Shown: piece by piece, positions 43,149 to 53,667 of the stretch
Numbering within the stretch: position 1 is the stretch's first letter
Layout of the letters: each line of letters starts with the position of its first letter
Source of the DNA: Tremella fuciformis
Lineage: Eukaryota > Basidiomycota > Tremellomycetes > Tremellales > Tremellaceae
Assembly: GCA_032768795.1 (NCBI GenBank)
Contig: CP136495.1
Location: 870,501-934,500, forward strand
Reading direction: 5' to 3'
Length of the DNA: 64,000 nt
The notes under the pieces: generated by a model
What the model was told of the DNA's origin: nothing
Database searches by the model: none
The model's input: only the letters and a program-made list of their open reading frames with translations
Position numbers and translations under genes: made by a program

Positions 43149-44579
43149 TCAGATGCACGAGTGGCCGGTTCGCCGAGAGACCTCGGTTGAACATGAAGGG
43201 CACTGCGGTATCTCCCCGTCATCCCCGAAACGCACATGCTTGACGGCCATTCGACCATCCTCTGCAGTGACAAACTGGGGAGCCTGGCGCAGGACTGCCT
43301 GGGAGACACCCTGACTGTAAGTTTCCATGAGTCGTAGGTCGTATAGTCGATCACCGCTCGTCGTGGTGTTGTAGATGTGGACGTCCGTATCGTGCTTTTG
43401 GCCGTGAGGGTGGCCCCGATCCAGCATTGCATTGACGGCAATACTGAGCTGAAGGAAAGGGCGGAGAAGCGCTACCAGATCTTCGTTTGCGGTGGGGAGG
43501 GCGAGGGAGACATGCACTTTGGGAACTCTTCCTACTACGCAGCAGATGTGCGAGATGAGTCTGTAGCTCATCTCTTGAGCGTGAATCCGCACAGTCTGGA
43601 GTCGGATATGCGGTTGGACTGGATATACGCGCAATAGGACGATGGGGTGTAGTGATAAGGAGGATGGTTCAAGGTCTCCAGGGGTGGCCGGGGAGTCTTC
43701 GAAACAGCAGTATCTGGGATCCAGACGACACAGAAGCGCTTGGAGACACGCGAATTCGGTGATCTGTGGGACCGACGCAGCCTCGCGATAGGCCGTCCCG
43801 GTCAGAGACTGTGCAACGGCCGATTGGGTGATAGTGATACTGTCGAGCCGAGGGAATGGACGTTCGGTACACAGCAGCCACGACGCGAGGAATGTGGCCA
43901 ACATGGGCCGCGTCGCAGTCGTGGCGATGGTGGAGAATCGTAAGGTGATCTTTTCGACCAGCCGGAAGGCGTTACGGACACGCTGCAAATCGTCCGGGGT
44001 CCACCGTGAGGTACGCAGTGACTCGTCCTCCGACGAAGTCGTGCCCTGTTGAGCGAGCGGCCTCTCTTCCACCTCGTCGCCGCCTGAGGGGGCACCTGTC
44101 AAACCAAGCCCGATGGCAAGATTTTGGAGTGTCGAGACTAAACGATCTACGGGTAAACCGGAGACGGAAGACGTTGATTCTAACGCCCGAATACGACTTG
44201 CCTCTCGCTTGACCTCGTAGTGAGCCTGAGTGCGATCCATCTGCACCCTGCAGAAACCGTTGGATTTGATAAAGTCCAACCCGTGATCTGTCAGTGCGTG
44301 CCGGTTCTCGGACTTTGCAAAGGCGAATTTGACAGTGAGAGGGCGAAACAACCGCTCTAGTCGTTCAGGCGTGTCGAGGTCGATGTATCGGTAGACGTGG
44401 GGTGTGACCACTCTGTAGCCCTCCTTGCTGACTCTCTGCAGAGCAAGGAGAGTCTTCACATCGTCGTCGGCGCAAAGGTATTCTGCAATGCAGCCAACGA
44501 GCTCTTCCGGAAAAGAGGGTGCGCCTGAGGGTGACCAGGCGGATTGCGCTATCGTGAGCGGCCCCGAATCGGGCGACAT
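43149..44579 (-). CDS. F-box-like protein E
   Basis: 476-codon intronless gene starting MSPDSGPLTIAQSAWSPSG. F-box-like region: SFPEELVGCIAEYLC, LLALQRVSKEGYRVVTPHVY, then TPERLERLFRPL. The middle contains helices and strand-like segments (VEKITLRFSTIA, RLDSITITQSAVAQSL, LQTVRIHAQEM) that could form an irregular leucine-rich repeat. The extreme C-terminus has CPSCSTEV and a final Cys, a cysteine pair reminiscent of the C-terminal clusters in B and B'. Same strand as D with 258 bases between D's start and E's stop. Family membership comes from the N-terminal domain; substrate unknown. Confidence 0.75.
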   Translation of the reverse strand: MSPDSGPLTIAQSAWSPSGAPSFPEELVGCIAEYLCADDDVKTLLALQRVSKEGYRVVTPHVYRYIDLDTPERLERLFRPLTVKFAFAKSENRHALTDHGLDFIKSNGFCRVQMDRTQAHYEVKREASRIRALESTSSVSGLPVDRLVSTLQNLAIGLGLTGAPSGGDEVEERPLAQQGTTSSEDESLRTSRWTPDDLQRVRNAFRLVEKITLRFSTIATTATRPMLATFLASWLLCTERPFPRLDSITITQSAVAQSLTGTAYREAASVPQITEFACLQALLCRLDPRYCCFEDSPATPGDLEPSSLSLHPIVLLRVYPVQPHIRLQTVRIHAQEMSYRLISHICCVVGRVPKVHVSLALPTANEDLVALLRPFLQLSIAVNAMLDRGHPHGQKHDTDVHIYNTTTSGDRLYDLRLMETYSQGVSQAVLRQAPQFVTAEDGRMAVKHVRFGDDGEIPQCPSCSTEVSRRTGHSCI

Positions 44580-45006
44580 AGCGCGTCGTAATCGAAGCGA
44601 CCGACCCAGTTACGCCTCTCTCGTCAATGAGCAGATTATGAGCAGATGAACGAGTGTTGCAAGAAGTGCGGTGTGATGGTCGAGAGGCCGATCAGACGGA
44701 CTCGAGCATGGCCCTCGAGCACAGCCTTTAGTATTCCTGTGATCTAAGTCTGGCCCTCATCCGAAGTCCCGCACAGCTTGGCGAACAGAGTTTGACTCGA
44801 CGTGATCGTTCGATGACGCCCAGCTGCAAGCAATTGTTCTGTTAGTCATGCATGACTGGGCAACGTTGACAAACACGTCGCTTCCATCGCAAATGATGAT
44901 TCGGCCTAACCCGGTTGTCTGTCGGTGAATCAGTTTACCGGCCGAGTCGGACCAAATATGGTTGCTTGCTGGATGAGGTTCTATTGCTGCACTAACTCAG
45001 TACAAC
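44580..45006. other. Divergent promoter region
   Basis: Between F-box-like gene E and the CoA-transferase. No coding features seen. Confidence 0.6.
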
Positions 45007-46773
45007 ATGTCTGCAAGACCTGTATGGCGGGCGGGCGGGCCGCTCTTGAGGCAGACTCGCGCTCTAGCACGATGCAGGATAGCTGTACGAGCATACTCGA
45101 CGCCGGTTGACGACCGGCCGTTGGCCGGTGTCAAAGTCCTCGATCTGACCCGCGTACTGGCCGGACCGCACGCGACGATGATGCTGGTGCGTCTGCGATT
45201 CTCTTGGTGTCTACAGCGCTGACAGCAGGCGGACCTGGGAGGTGCGCTACTGTTGTGTGGCCCTTGAAGTGCTGACACTCTCAGCGGACGTGATCAAAGT
45301 GAATAAGCCGAGAGCCATATTGGGTCCTCCTGACCACACCACAGGTCGAGTCGCCCAAAGGCGGCGATGATACACGATCATGGCTACCGCCCTTCGCTTC
45401 GCCGCCGCAAGATAGAGCGATACCCCGACCTGATCTGCCTCCCGAGTCGGCGTACTTCCTCCAGGCAAATAGAGGGAAACGATCGTACATCTAGCGCAAT
45501 CTGACGGGTTGCAGCTGACGCAGAGATTGACGCTCAACCTCAAATCAGCAAGAGGCCAAGAGATCGTCAAGAAGCTGGTGCAGGAGTCGGACGTGCTTGT
45601 GGAGAACTAGTGTGCTGGATCTTACCGACTCCCGATGAGGCTGAGGCCAGTGTACCGGGCAAGCTAGCGACATTTGGGCTAGACTATGTCTCGTGTTCTG
45701 CACTCAACTCAAAGCTGGTCTACTGCTCCATCACAGGTCAGCTACATGAGAGTCCAATCAGTAGCAGCTGACAGAGAGGATATGGCTCGTCTGGCCCATA
45801 CGCCAAGTTTCCCGGCTACGATGTCGTGATCGAAGCCGAGGCGGGGCTCATGCACATCACCGGCGAGAAGGGCGGTCGGCCAGTCAAGGTGAGCCGTCCA
45901 CTGCTGTGGACGATGTCTCGCCGACAGCGTAGGTAGGGGTAGCAGTGACGGACATCCTCACTGGCCACTACGCCCAATCTGGTATCCTCGCGGCTCTGCT
46001 CAAGCGCAGCAGGACGGGCAAGGGGAGCCGGGTAGAATGTTCGCTGTTCGAGTCGCAGATCGCCTCGCTGGCCAATATCGCCTCCAACTACCTCGTCTCG
46101 GGCGTCGAGGCCACACGGTGGGGCACGGCGCACCCCTCTATCGTGCCGTACCAGGTCTTCCCCACTGCAGACTCGTACATCATGCTGGCGGCGGGATCGG
46201 ACGGGCAGTTCTCGACCCTCTGCAGGATATTCGAGGTGGACTGGGACAAGGATGATCGGTACTCGACCAACGAGATGCGCGTAGGGAACCGCGAGCAGCT
46301 CGTTGGTCTCATTGAGGCGCTCTTAGCCAGCGCAGGGACGGACGTGTGGTGCGAGCGGCTGAAGGGGAAAGGGTGATCTCGTTTGCTATCCCATGCCGGA
46401 GATGCTGACGGACAGGATACCTTTTGCGTGAGTGATAGCAGCAGCACCACGCTCGTGATGTGGATGACGGCTGATACTCAGCCCTATCAACAATATCGCC
46501 CAGACGTTCGCCCATCCACAAGCTGTCGCTCGTCAGGTGGTCTCAGAAATAGAGGCGAGTATGGTTGAGATATCGTCAATTTCTCGAGCTCACTTCCAGC
46601 ACCCTCGAGCAGGCAAGATCAAGCTCGCCTCCCCTGCAGTCAGTTTCGACGGCGCCAAGCCGTCTGTCACGCGCCCGCCACCGTACCTTGGTCAGCATAC
46701 CGACGAGGTCTTGTCAGAGCTGGGATACCCTGCCCAGGACATCCAGCAAATGCGGTCCGAAGGTACTGTCTGA
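45007..46773 (+). CDS. Family III CoA-transferase, mitochondrial (SUGCT-like)
   Basis: CaiB/BaiF-type enzyme that moves CoA between carboxylic acids; length (441 codons) and residues fit succinate-hydroxymethylglutarate CoA-transferase. Exons 45007-45186, 45229-45241, 45285-45298, 45345-45484, 45526-45609, 45651-45736, 45779-45888, 45933-46372, 46416-46427, 46482-46554, 46600-46773. An Arg-rich, acidic-poor presequence (about 30 residues) suggests mitochondria. Motifs: VKVLDLTRVLAGPHATMML, ADLGADVIKVESPKGGDDTR built from two micro-exons, ENYVPGKLATFGLDY, SITGYGSSGPYAK, catalytic Asp216 in VAVTDILTG, and PINNIAQTFAHPQ. Intron 46555-46599 has a GC donor. Every junction is needed to keep conserved blocks in frame. 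Confidence 0.92.
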
Positions 46774-47077
46774 TCCCCTGACACGCGCGAGTAGCACATC
46801 GTTAGATCATGCATTATTGACAGATCTCCGTTCCTGTATCTCGCGAAGGTGTTGGCTACATCATTGCGTCTAGGTGCTAGTTGCTTATAGACTCGCTCGC
46901 ATCGTCAGTCTTCTCCTCGGCCCATAAAGCGTCCAGCCGTCGATACTTTTCCACCTCCATCGCTTCAGTCATTACCCCTACCGGCCGGCGCTTCTTGCGC
47001 AGTTTACGCCTCTCCCTCACCACCACCTCTGGTGGACTGTCCCTCCTCCGTCAGCCACCACGCACTACCGCCGCCGC
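46774..47077. other. Intergenic, convergent 3' regions
   Basis: About 300 bases; nothing recognised. Confidence 0.6.
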
Positions 47078-49461
47078 TCACTTCGCCATGCGATCTTTGA
47101 GCTTTTTGACCATACTCGTCTTGCGCTTGACTGTCGCGCCGCCCGATTGCTGCGGCTGCATATCGGGTGCGAATGACGGCGAGTTCGCCCCGGACCGGCG
47201 CAGACTACCACTGCGGCTGATGACCAGGTCGCCAAAGTCCGGCATGACCGGGCCCACAGGGGGTGTAGGGAGACCCTTGACGCGGTTGACGGGCACGTCA
47301 GCCCGGTTGGGTCTGGCTTTGGCGCCTGTGTCGGAGCGAGAAGCGGTTCCGTCGTCCAGCACTTCTTGCGATTGGTCGTCGAAGGGCGCATCCGCAAACG
47401 AGGTCATGTTGGGTGAAGGAGAAGATGTTCGTTTGCCGCCCGGAGGAGGCGGAGGAGGTCGAGAGCCCTTCTTGCCGGCTGCAGCTCGTGCTTTAGAGCT
47501 TGGCGATTCGACAAGGATGAAGCCTTCGCTGGGAGCTGGCGAAATGTCGTCGGGTGACGAGTCAGGGCGGACGATACCCGACTCCTCGACACCTTCGTTG
47601 GAAAGACCAGCAGGTTGGGCTGGGAGTTTAGAGGGCGAAACACGACCGTTTGTCGTCTGCGCAGCGGATCGGAAAAGGCGTCGGCCATTGGGGGAGATAT
47701 CACTGGGGATCGTTGGGACGGGCGGGGCAGTCTCAATGCCAGGAGAATTACGAGGCGACGGCGCGTTCCGAGCCGCTTTGTTGCCATTCGCATTGTCGCG
47801 CTGACCGTGTCAGCATGTGATCGTCGAACGTCCCATCTCTTCGAGCAAGGCCGCGTTGGGAAGGGGCATGCATCGGTCCGACCGGTCGCCCCACGTCCCC
47901 TTGGGCATGAACAGACATCAGTTCATCCTCTCATCCTCTCCTACCCGTATACCTCCTGCCCTCCGTCATCACCTTCCTCTCTCCTCCACCGCCTTCCCAC
48001 TGGCCCAACTCGGATGCTGTATAGCCACCCTGGCCGCCCCGACCGCCTGTGGTGCCAAAGACATCATCACGCGCATCGGCATATTGGTCCGCATTCTCCT
48101 GATCGTCCAGCTCTTCCTCTTCCACCACTTCCGCCTCCACCCATCCGGGACTGACCGCAGGTCGAGCCCCTCCGCCTATATGAGATGCGTTCATGGACTG
48201 CGATCTCTGGCCGGGTTGCACAAGTCCGCCGTGGTTGGGGTAGGGATAGTGCGAACTCTCCACCGATGAAGAGCGTTGACGCACCATGGTTTTGATTTTT
48301 TGCATGAGCGATTTCGTTCGCTTGACGCCGGGCTGAGCTCCAGGGGCAGAGTTTGAGTTGGATCGGTGATATGCGCCGGGGCCGTACTCGGCTGTTGGAG
48401 ACGTGGGCTCGCCGCCAGGCGATCTCTGACCGGTCACGCCGAGCCGGAAACCTGGTGATCGGAGTGGCGGACTTTGCGCATCCAGGTACTCGTCGGGCGC
48501 TGCGGTGTCAGCTGGAAGCAACGATAGAACTCATATGACTCACATTCTCCCGTCTCGCCAGGCGACTGTCCAAAGTCTTCGAACGGCTCGGCTGATCGTC
48601 AGCAAGTGATGTCAACCATGCCATTGCAGACGCACGAGTATCGATGCCCCAAGCCGCTTTCAGAGCGCGCCGCTTCGACTCGCGCTCCCTCTGCCGCTCC
48701 TTTCTCGCCATGGCGGCCTCATCCTCCATAGCGTCCATGTCAGGGAAATAGCCCCCGCTAGCAGGCATGCTAGTCGAGTATTGCCCGGTGAGACCGCCGC
48801 CGCTGATCCTGCGAGACTGAGTGTGCTTCTCGCGCATGGCAGCTTGACCCTTCTTGATGGGCCGGGCGCCAGTCTCGGGGTGCTCGCCTGCTGGCGACTT
48901 GCCTGGGACGGGAGGAGGGGATGAGAGTGAGATAGTCGTAGGGCCTGTCCTCGGTGGCGAGGTGATTGGCGGGGCGCGGAAGGCCTGCATTGGCGCTTTA
49001 CTGTTGGGTAGGTTGTTGTTGCGGGAAGGGGCAGCGGCATCGTATGGTCCCGAGTGATGCCACACTACTGCGTCAGCGATACTGAGTACGGGACAGGGCA
49101 ACTGAGACTCACTGGCACTGCCCAGACCGGTCGGATCCCATGCGTCGACCACATCTGCGTGGCGACTGCCCTTCTTGTCTTCTGCGGCTTTCTTCTGTCC
49201 GGATGTTATGGCTGACGTGTCGAGCCCGTACGAGTCTGAAGACATGGAGCGCCTCGGTCGCGTCTTGGTCGGTGAGGTGGTGGCGGTGGTACTGTTGAGA
49301 CGAACATAGACAGGTTTGGTCATGAGCGTATCGTGTCGGCGGCGAGGAACGTGCGACGGGAGCGGTGGCAACGTTTGCGATTTGCGAGGCGGGACGGGAG
49401 GCAGCGTCAGCGCTGTCATTGTCTTTGTCTCTGTCATGCTCTTTCGAATTCCAAAACACAT
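47078..49461 (-). CDS. Pal1-like cell morphology protein
   Basis: Likely Pal1 family (cortical protein controlling cell shape and endocytic sites). Exons proposed: 49113-49461, 48636-49067, 48544-48591, 47973-48499, 47078-47800 (692 codons, all phases consistent). The diagnostic block is VDAWDPTGLGSA spliced to IVWHHSGPYDAAAPSRNN, then SKAPMQAF. Later exons read EPFEDFGQSPGETGE and PDEYLDAQSPPLRSPG; basic helical patches KRTKSLMQKIKTMVRQR and KRKTSMVKKLKDRM occur near residue 470 and at the C-terminus. The rest is Ser/Pro-rich. The start MCFGIRKSMTETK is the first Met of the open exon; the exon at 49961-50535 may be its true N-terminus. The 172-nt last intron might hide a small exon. Confidence 0.68.
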
Positions 49462-49960
49462 GCGCCTTGTCGAGGGTGGTGATAAGAGATGGGAGGAAAA
49501 GGAAGGAAAAGTCTGGCACCAAGGTAGCGAAGATTGAATGGACGATGAAGGTGTGACGGGTCTGGACTTTGTCCTCCTTTCATACCATCGCCCGTCTGAC
49601 CCCCAAGTACCTCCAATTCCCAACAGCGCCACTTGGGGGGCATGCAGCCTGCCTTTGAGGGCGAGGCGAGGTGCTTGGTTCGCAGTTGAGGTGGCAGACG
49701 CCGGCCACGCCATGTCCGCAAACACTCCACGCTTCTAGTTTGGCGATGTGTGGAGCTCGCAGCAGTGCCGCGTCCATCAGGTCGCGCTCGCACCACCTGC
49801 AGACGCGCACACGTCCCTGCTAGCTCCGTTTCCAGGTGTCCCAAGTATCCGGAGCCATCTCGTTGGATCCTTTCCCTCTATTCCAGAAGAGAGAAGGGCG
49901 GGCGAAGAAGAAGGTGAAGGACGACGAAGAGCCAGAACAAACACTCACCCTGTCTGAGCT

Positions 49961-50535
49961 CTCACAAACTTCTGCCTGGCAGGCTGAACTGGGACCGCGG
50001 CGGCGGCCTCGGCAGCCGTGAGGCCGGTGACCCTGCTGCTGCCTGGCGGCCTGAGCTTGCCCGTCCCGGCAGGTTCTATCTCGTCCATCTCAAAGGGGTT
50101 CTGCACGTTGCGCGCCGCCATGGCCTGGCTCGGGAGCTGGGGCTGGAAAGCCATCTCCGGCGTCGAGCTCGAGTACGCGTGCGAGGGGTGAAAGTGGATC
50201 GACTCCCTGCTGCCCTTGGGATTGACGGCGGCGTGCGAGTGCAGAGGGGGCAGCGGTGGCGTTCGACGGGGCTGGCTAAAGTCGAACAAAGGGGAATGCG
50301 AGTCTTCTTCTTCGCGGATGGCGGTATTGCGCAATGAAGGGTTCGAGGGAGAGATGCGCACCGAGTCGCGCACGGCTTCTGCGAGGCTGTCGGGCGTGAG
50401 GCGGGACGAGGATGAGGGGGCGCCGTGGATGGTCGCGCGGTTGTTGAGTGACGAGCGAGCAGAGGTGGAAGAGGACGAGATGGATGCGTCCTTTGGTGGT
50501 GGGAGGGGAGGCGCTGGCGAAGGACCGCGCGACAT
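49961..50535 (-). CDS. Pro/Ser-rich first exon of an unresolved gene (possible 5' part of the Pal1-like gene)
   Basis: Open exon beginning MSRGPSPAPPLPPPKDAS and ending in a good donor (CAG then GTGAGT at about 49960). It contains NPFEMDEIEP, an NPF motif as in endocytic adaptors, which would suit a Pal1 partner or the Pal1 N-terminus, and a final segment RVTGLTAAEAAAAVPVQPA. No acceptor between 49960 and 49461 joins it in phase to the MCFG frame; a splice to 49491 would continue in a different, less convincing frame. Reported as a partial gene. Confidence 0.5.
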
Positions 50536-51249
50536 GTCGAGTCTGAGGCTGACTTGGCTGGTGATAGCGATCTAGCGTCTAGCGGGCGTTTGAATACACG
50601 TCGGGGTCCTTTCAAACCCTCTCTCCTGTCTTCTCTATCGCGTGTTCTCGGAGGGCGTGATCGCCGATGATGGGAATGAGACGCTAGACCACGCCGACGA
50701 TACAGTTGTACAGTCGGTGTCCAGAGCACTGGTACTGTATCGGTCGAAGATTGGCGCGTCGTATTCACCCGTGCACAAACAATACGCAGGCAAGAGCACT
50801 GCTCCGCACACGCAAGCACTGCTTTCGCGATCAGGCGTCGGTCCGTGAGTCGGCGTGTCGTGTATGTACCGTGTCGGTGTTGTCGACGGAGCGAGAGAGG
50901 AAGATGGATGGATGCGTTGGATGGATGGATTCAGGGGCAAACTCGGCAGGTCAGGCCCATCAGTCTATTCGGGAATCAAAGCCAAGCGGTCTAGACGAGC
51001 GGGGTAGGTATCGGGGCTTGGGGAACGGAGGCTGGGGGCTGAGGGGCTTGCCCTATGTTGCGTCCTCCGAAGCGACACAGCTTGAAGAAGGAGAGGCGAG
51101 AGGAGAACAGCCTGGAGAGAAGGAGGAAGGGATGCATCATGTCTCGGCGCGAGACGTCATTCTCTCCGCACCATACCGTTGTACCCACCACGGTCGATCA
51201 CCCGCAAAGAACGCGTCTGCCTACAAAGATGCATCTATCATTCTATAGT
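50536..51249. other. Intergenic, about 700 bases
   Basis: Upstream of the 50535 exon and 3' of the MFS gene. It holds a GATG-type microsatellite at about 50903-50930. No gene supported. Confidence 0.55.
50903..50930. repeat. Imperfect (GGAT)n microsatellite
   Basis: Two runs of GATGGATG separated by GCGTTG in noncoding DNA. Confidence 0.75.
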
Positions 51250-53114
51250 CTATGCTTCCACCACATCGTCTCCCTGCTTGGGTTTCTGCTCCGGCATCTC
51301 CTCTTCATGTATCACCATCAGCCCCAAGACGGTCACGATGGCAAAGACCAGGTTGACCACAAAGACGACGTGCAACGCGTGCTGATACGCATGTACCGCG
51401 GCCCGGCGGTCTGAGTGCTGCAGATCCCGAATCGCCGAGATGGAATGCCTGATTGTATAGATGGTCTTGGCATCCGGTCAGCGCGGTGGTCAAGAGGAGC
51501 GCAGACTTACCGCTTTGGCATGCTTGCCACGGATGAGCTGGATTAGATCGTGCTGCAGGATGGCCTGGACGATGGCGCCGGACAGAGACACGCCGAGCAC
51601 CTGGCCGGTCATGCGGAACATGTAGCTCACTGCGCGTCAGCCGAGATCCATACGCCCGACTCGTGGGACTCACTGCTAGTCGCAACAGCCCTACGCCGTC
51701 AGCTTGCCTTGGTTTGACACCATGCGACTCACGTTTCGCCCTTGCCTTGGCGGGTGACTTCGGTCATCAGCGCGACGAGCGAGCTGGTCAGCACGGCGGC
51801 ATAGCCAAATCCGGCTGGGGCGACAGTGACCCAGCTGAGCCAAGCTGGACTGTGCGCGTCCCACAGACACATCAGGACCGCGCTGATCACCATGATGAGA
51901 CCGCCACTAACGGCGCACCACCAGTAGGCTCCCGTCCGCTTCATGACCCAGCCAATAGCGACGGATCCAACAGCAATGAGGACCGAGTACGGCAGGAGAT
52001 GGGCGCCGGCGACAGAGGACGACTGGAGGCGGACGGCGGAAAAGTAAAGTGGGACGTTGTAAAGCAGGGAGAACTGATTGAAGACCATGGTAAAGGAGGT
52101 GAAGGCGACTGCGAGTGGGGTGCGGCGGGTGAGGAAGCGCAAGGGCAAGATGGGCTCTGGCGCGTAGTACCCCTCGACAAGGACGAAGAGGCATGCAAAG
52201 ATCATGGCGGTGCAGAGCAAGGCGATGATTTGGGGATGAGTCCACGGGTAGTCGGTACCGTCCGAGCGGGCCTCGGACGTCTTGAGTGAGACGCCCAGGA
52301 GGAGTGTGCCGATGGCAACGACGAGTGTGAGCGAACCAAGATAGTCGATACGCCTGATCTTTGCTCGCCAGCCTGTGCTCTGCGGATCGACAGCGCTGGG
52401 AGGCGGAGTCGACGTGCCAGTCGAGGCCGGGGTCGGTGGTTTGACGGGCAGTTGGACGCCGCGGAGGGTATGGAAGATGCCTGTACCGCACACAATCATC
52501 ATGGGCAGCTGGAGCCAGAACGCCGGGCGCCAGCCGAGACTATCCGCGACCAAGCCACCCAGAGGCCCTCCAAGCGCCCCGCCGAGACCGAAAGCGATAT
52601 TCGCATATCCCTGGAAGAGCCCGCGATAGCGCAGGCTGACGAGATCAGTCATGATGACCGATCCGAGGCTCTGGACACCGCCGCCGCCCATCCCAGCTAC
52701 GCACCGGGCGACAATGAGGAATCGCATGCTCGGTGCGACGGCGCACAGGAGGGTGCCGAACGTGAACAGGGACAGGCCGATGAGATAGGCGTTGCGCCGC
52801 CCGAGCAGGTCGGAGAGGCGGCCGTATATGGGCGTAAAGCAGCATAGCGAGAGCAGGTAGGCCGTGCCAAGCCAAGAGGCCTGGTTGGAGGCGTGGAAGG
52901 AAGAGCCGATGTCGGACAGCAGGGTGGCCACGATCGTACCGTCCAATGCGCCGAGCAGCGTCCCTAGCCAGACGAAGATGCATACCGACCGAAAGCGCCA
53001 TGCTGCGAGATGCGCGAGGTTGTGATGTTCTGTAGGGCCGCTTGACGAGGGAAGCAGGCGGGTCGTCTCGCTTGCTCCCACAAGTTGCGACTGTTGTCCA
53101 GGTGTGCTTGCCAT
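51250..53114 (-). CDS. Major facilitator superfamily transporter, DHA2 type
   Basis: 577-codon integral membrane protein with about 14 predicted helices. Exons 51733-53114, 51674-51690 (17-nt micro-exon), 51511-51629, 51250-51465; introns 42, 44 and 45 nt, all in phase. Family motifs: WLGTLLGALDGTIVATLL in TM1, YGRLSDLLGRRNAYLIG (MFS motif A), ARCVAGMGGGGVQSLGSVI and FGLGGALGGPLGG (motif C-like), and after the micro-exon SYMFRMTGQVLGVSLSGA. The N-terminal tail has RLLPSSS, a possible dileucine-type signal, consistent with vacuolar basic-amino-acid permeases (Vba) or drug exporters; substrate cannot be decided. The cytosolic C-terminus is acidic. Confidence 0.9.
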
Positions 53115-53667
53115 CTTGCCTGACGACGAGTGTCTTTATGATCTTGACAAATGCTGGCCTTTGCTACATGCCTCTCGCTATATGGTCATCGTTGTGGGCG
53201 AAATCCGACTCGTCTGTCACCAGTAATCTCGTTCGCCCGGAGATCATCGGCACGTGATATCATCAAATGCATGCTTCTCGTGATGAGAATACGGGCGATA
53301 TGCACAAGAAGAGGTCATCAGAGGCAATGCAGATGCAGCTGTAGCATCAGCTTACTCGTACCGCTCACCTTTGGCTGATTCCCGAAAGACCAGCGAGTTG
53401 TACCACGAGGCAAATCCCTGCTAGGCGGTCGTCAGTGATCTTTCGGTCGAGCTCGATGGCAGTTGCCTCAGCCAGAAAAACAGTCGAGGCAGGAGCCAGA
53501 GAAACTGTAAGAGATCTACAACAGAAAAAGTTGATGGAAAAGAGGGGGATGAAGGATGTCGACAACGAGCATCGTGCGGGGGCTGGAAGGCCATGGGCAA
53601 AGCCGAGGTGGACGCTGAGATGTCCGTGCAGAACAGAGGATTCGGCGATGGAACGGTCGTTTACAAT
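53115..53667. other. Intergenic, about 550 bases
   Basis: Between the MFS start and the stop of the acidic protein. No coding features recognised. Confidence 0.55.
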
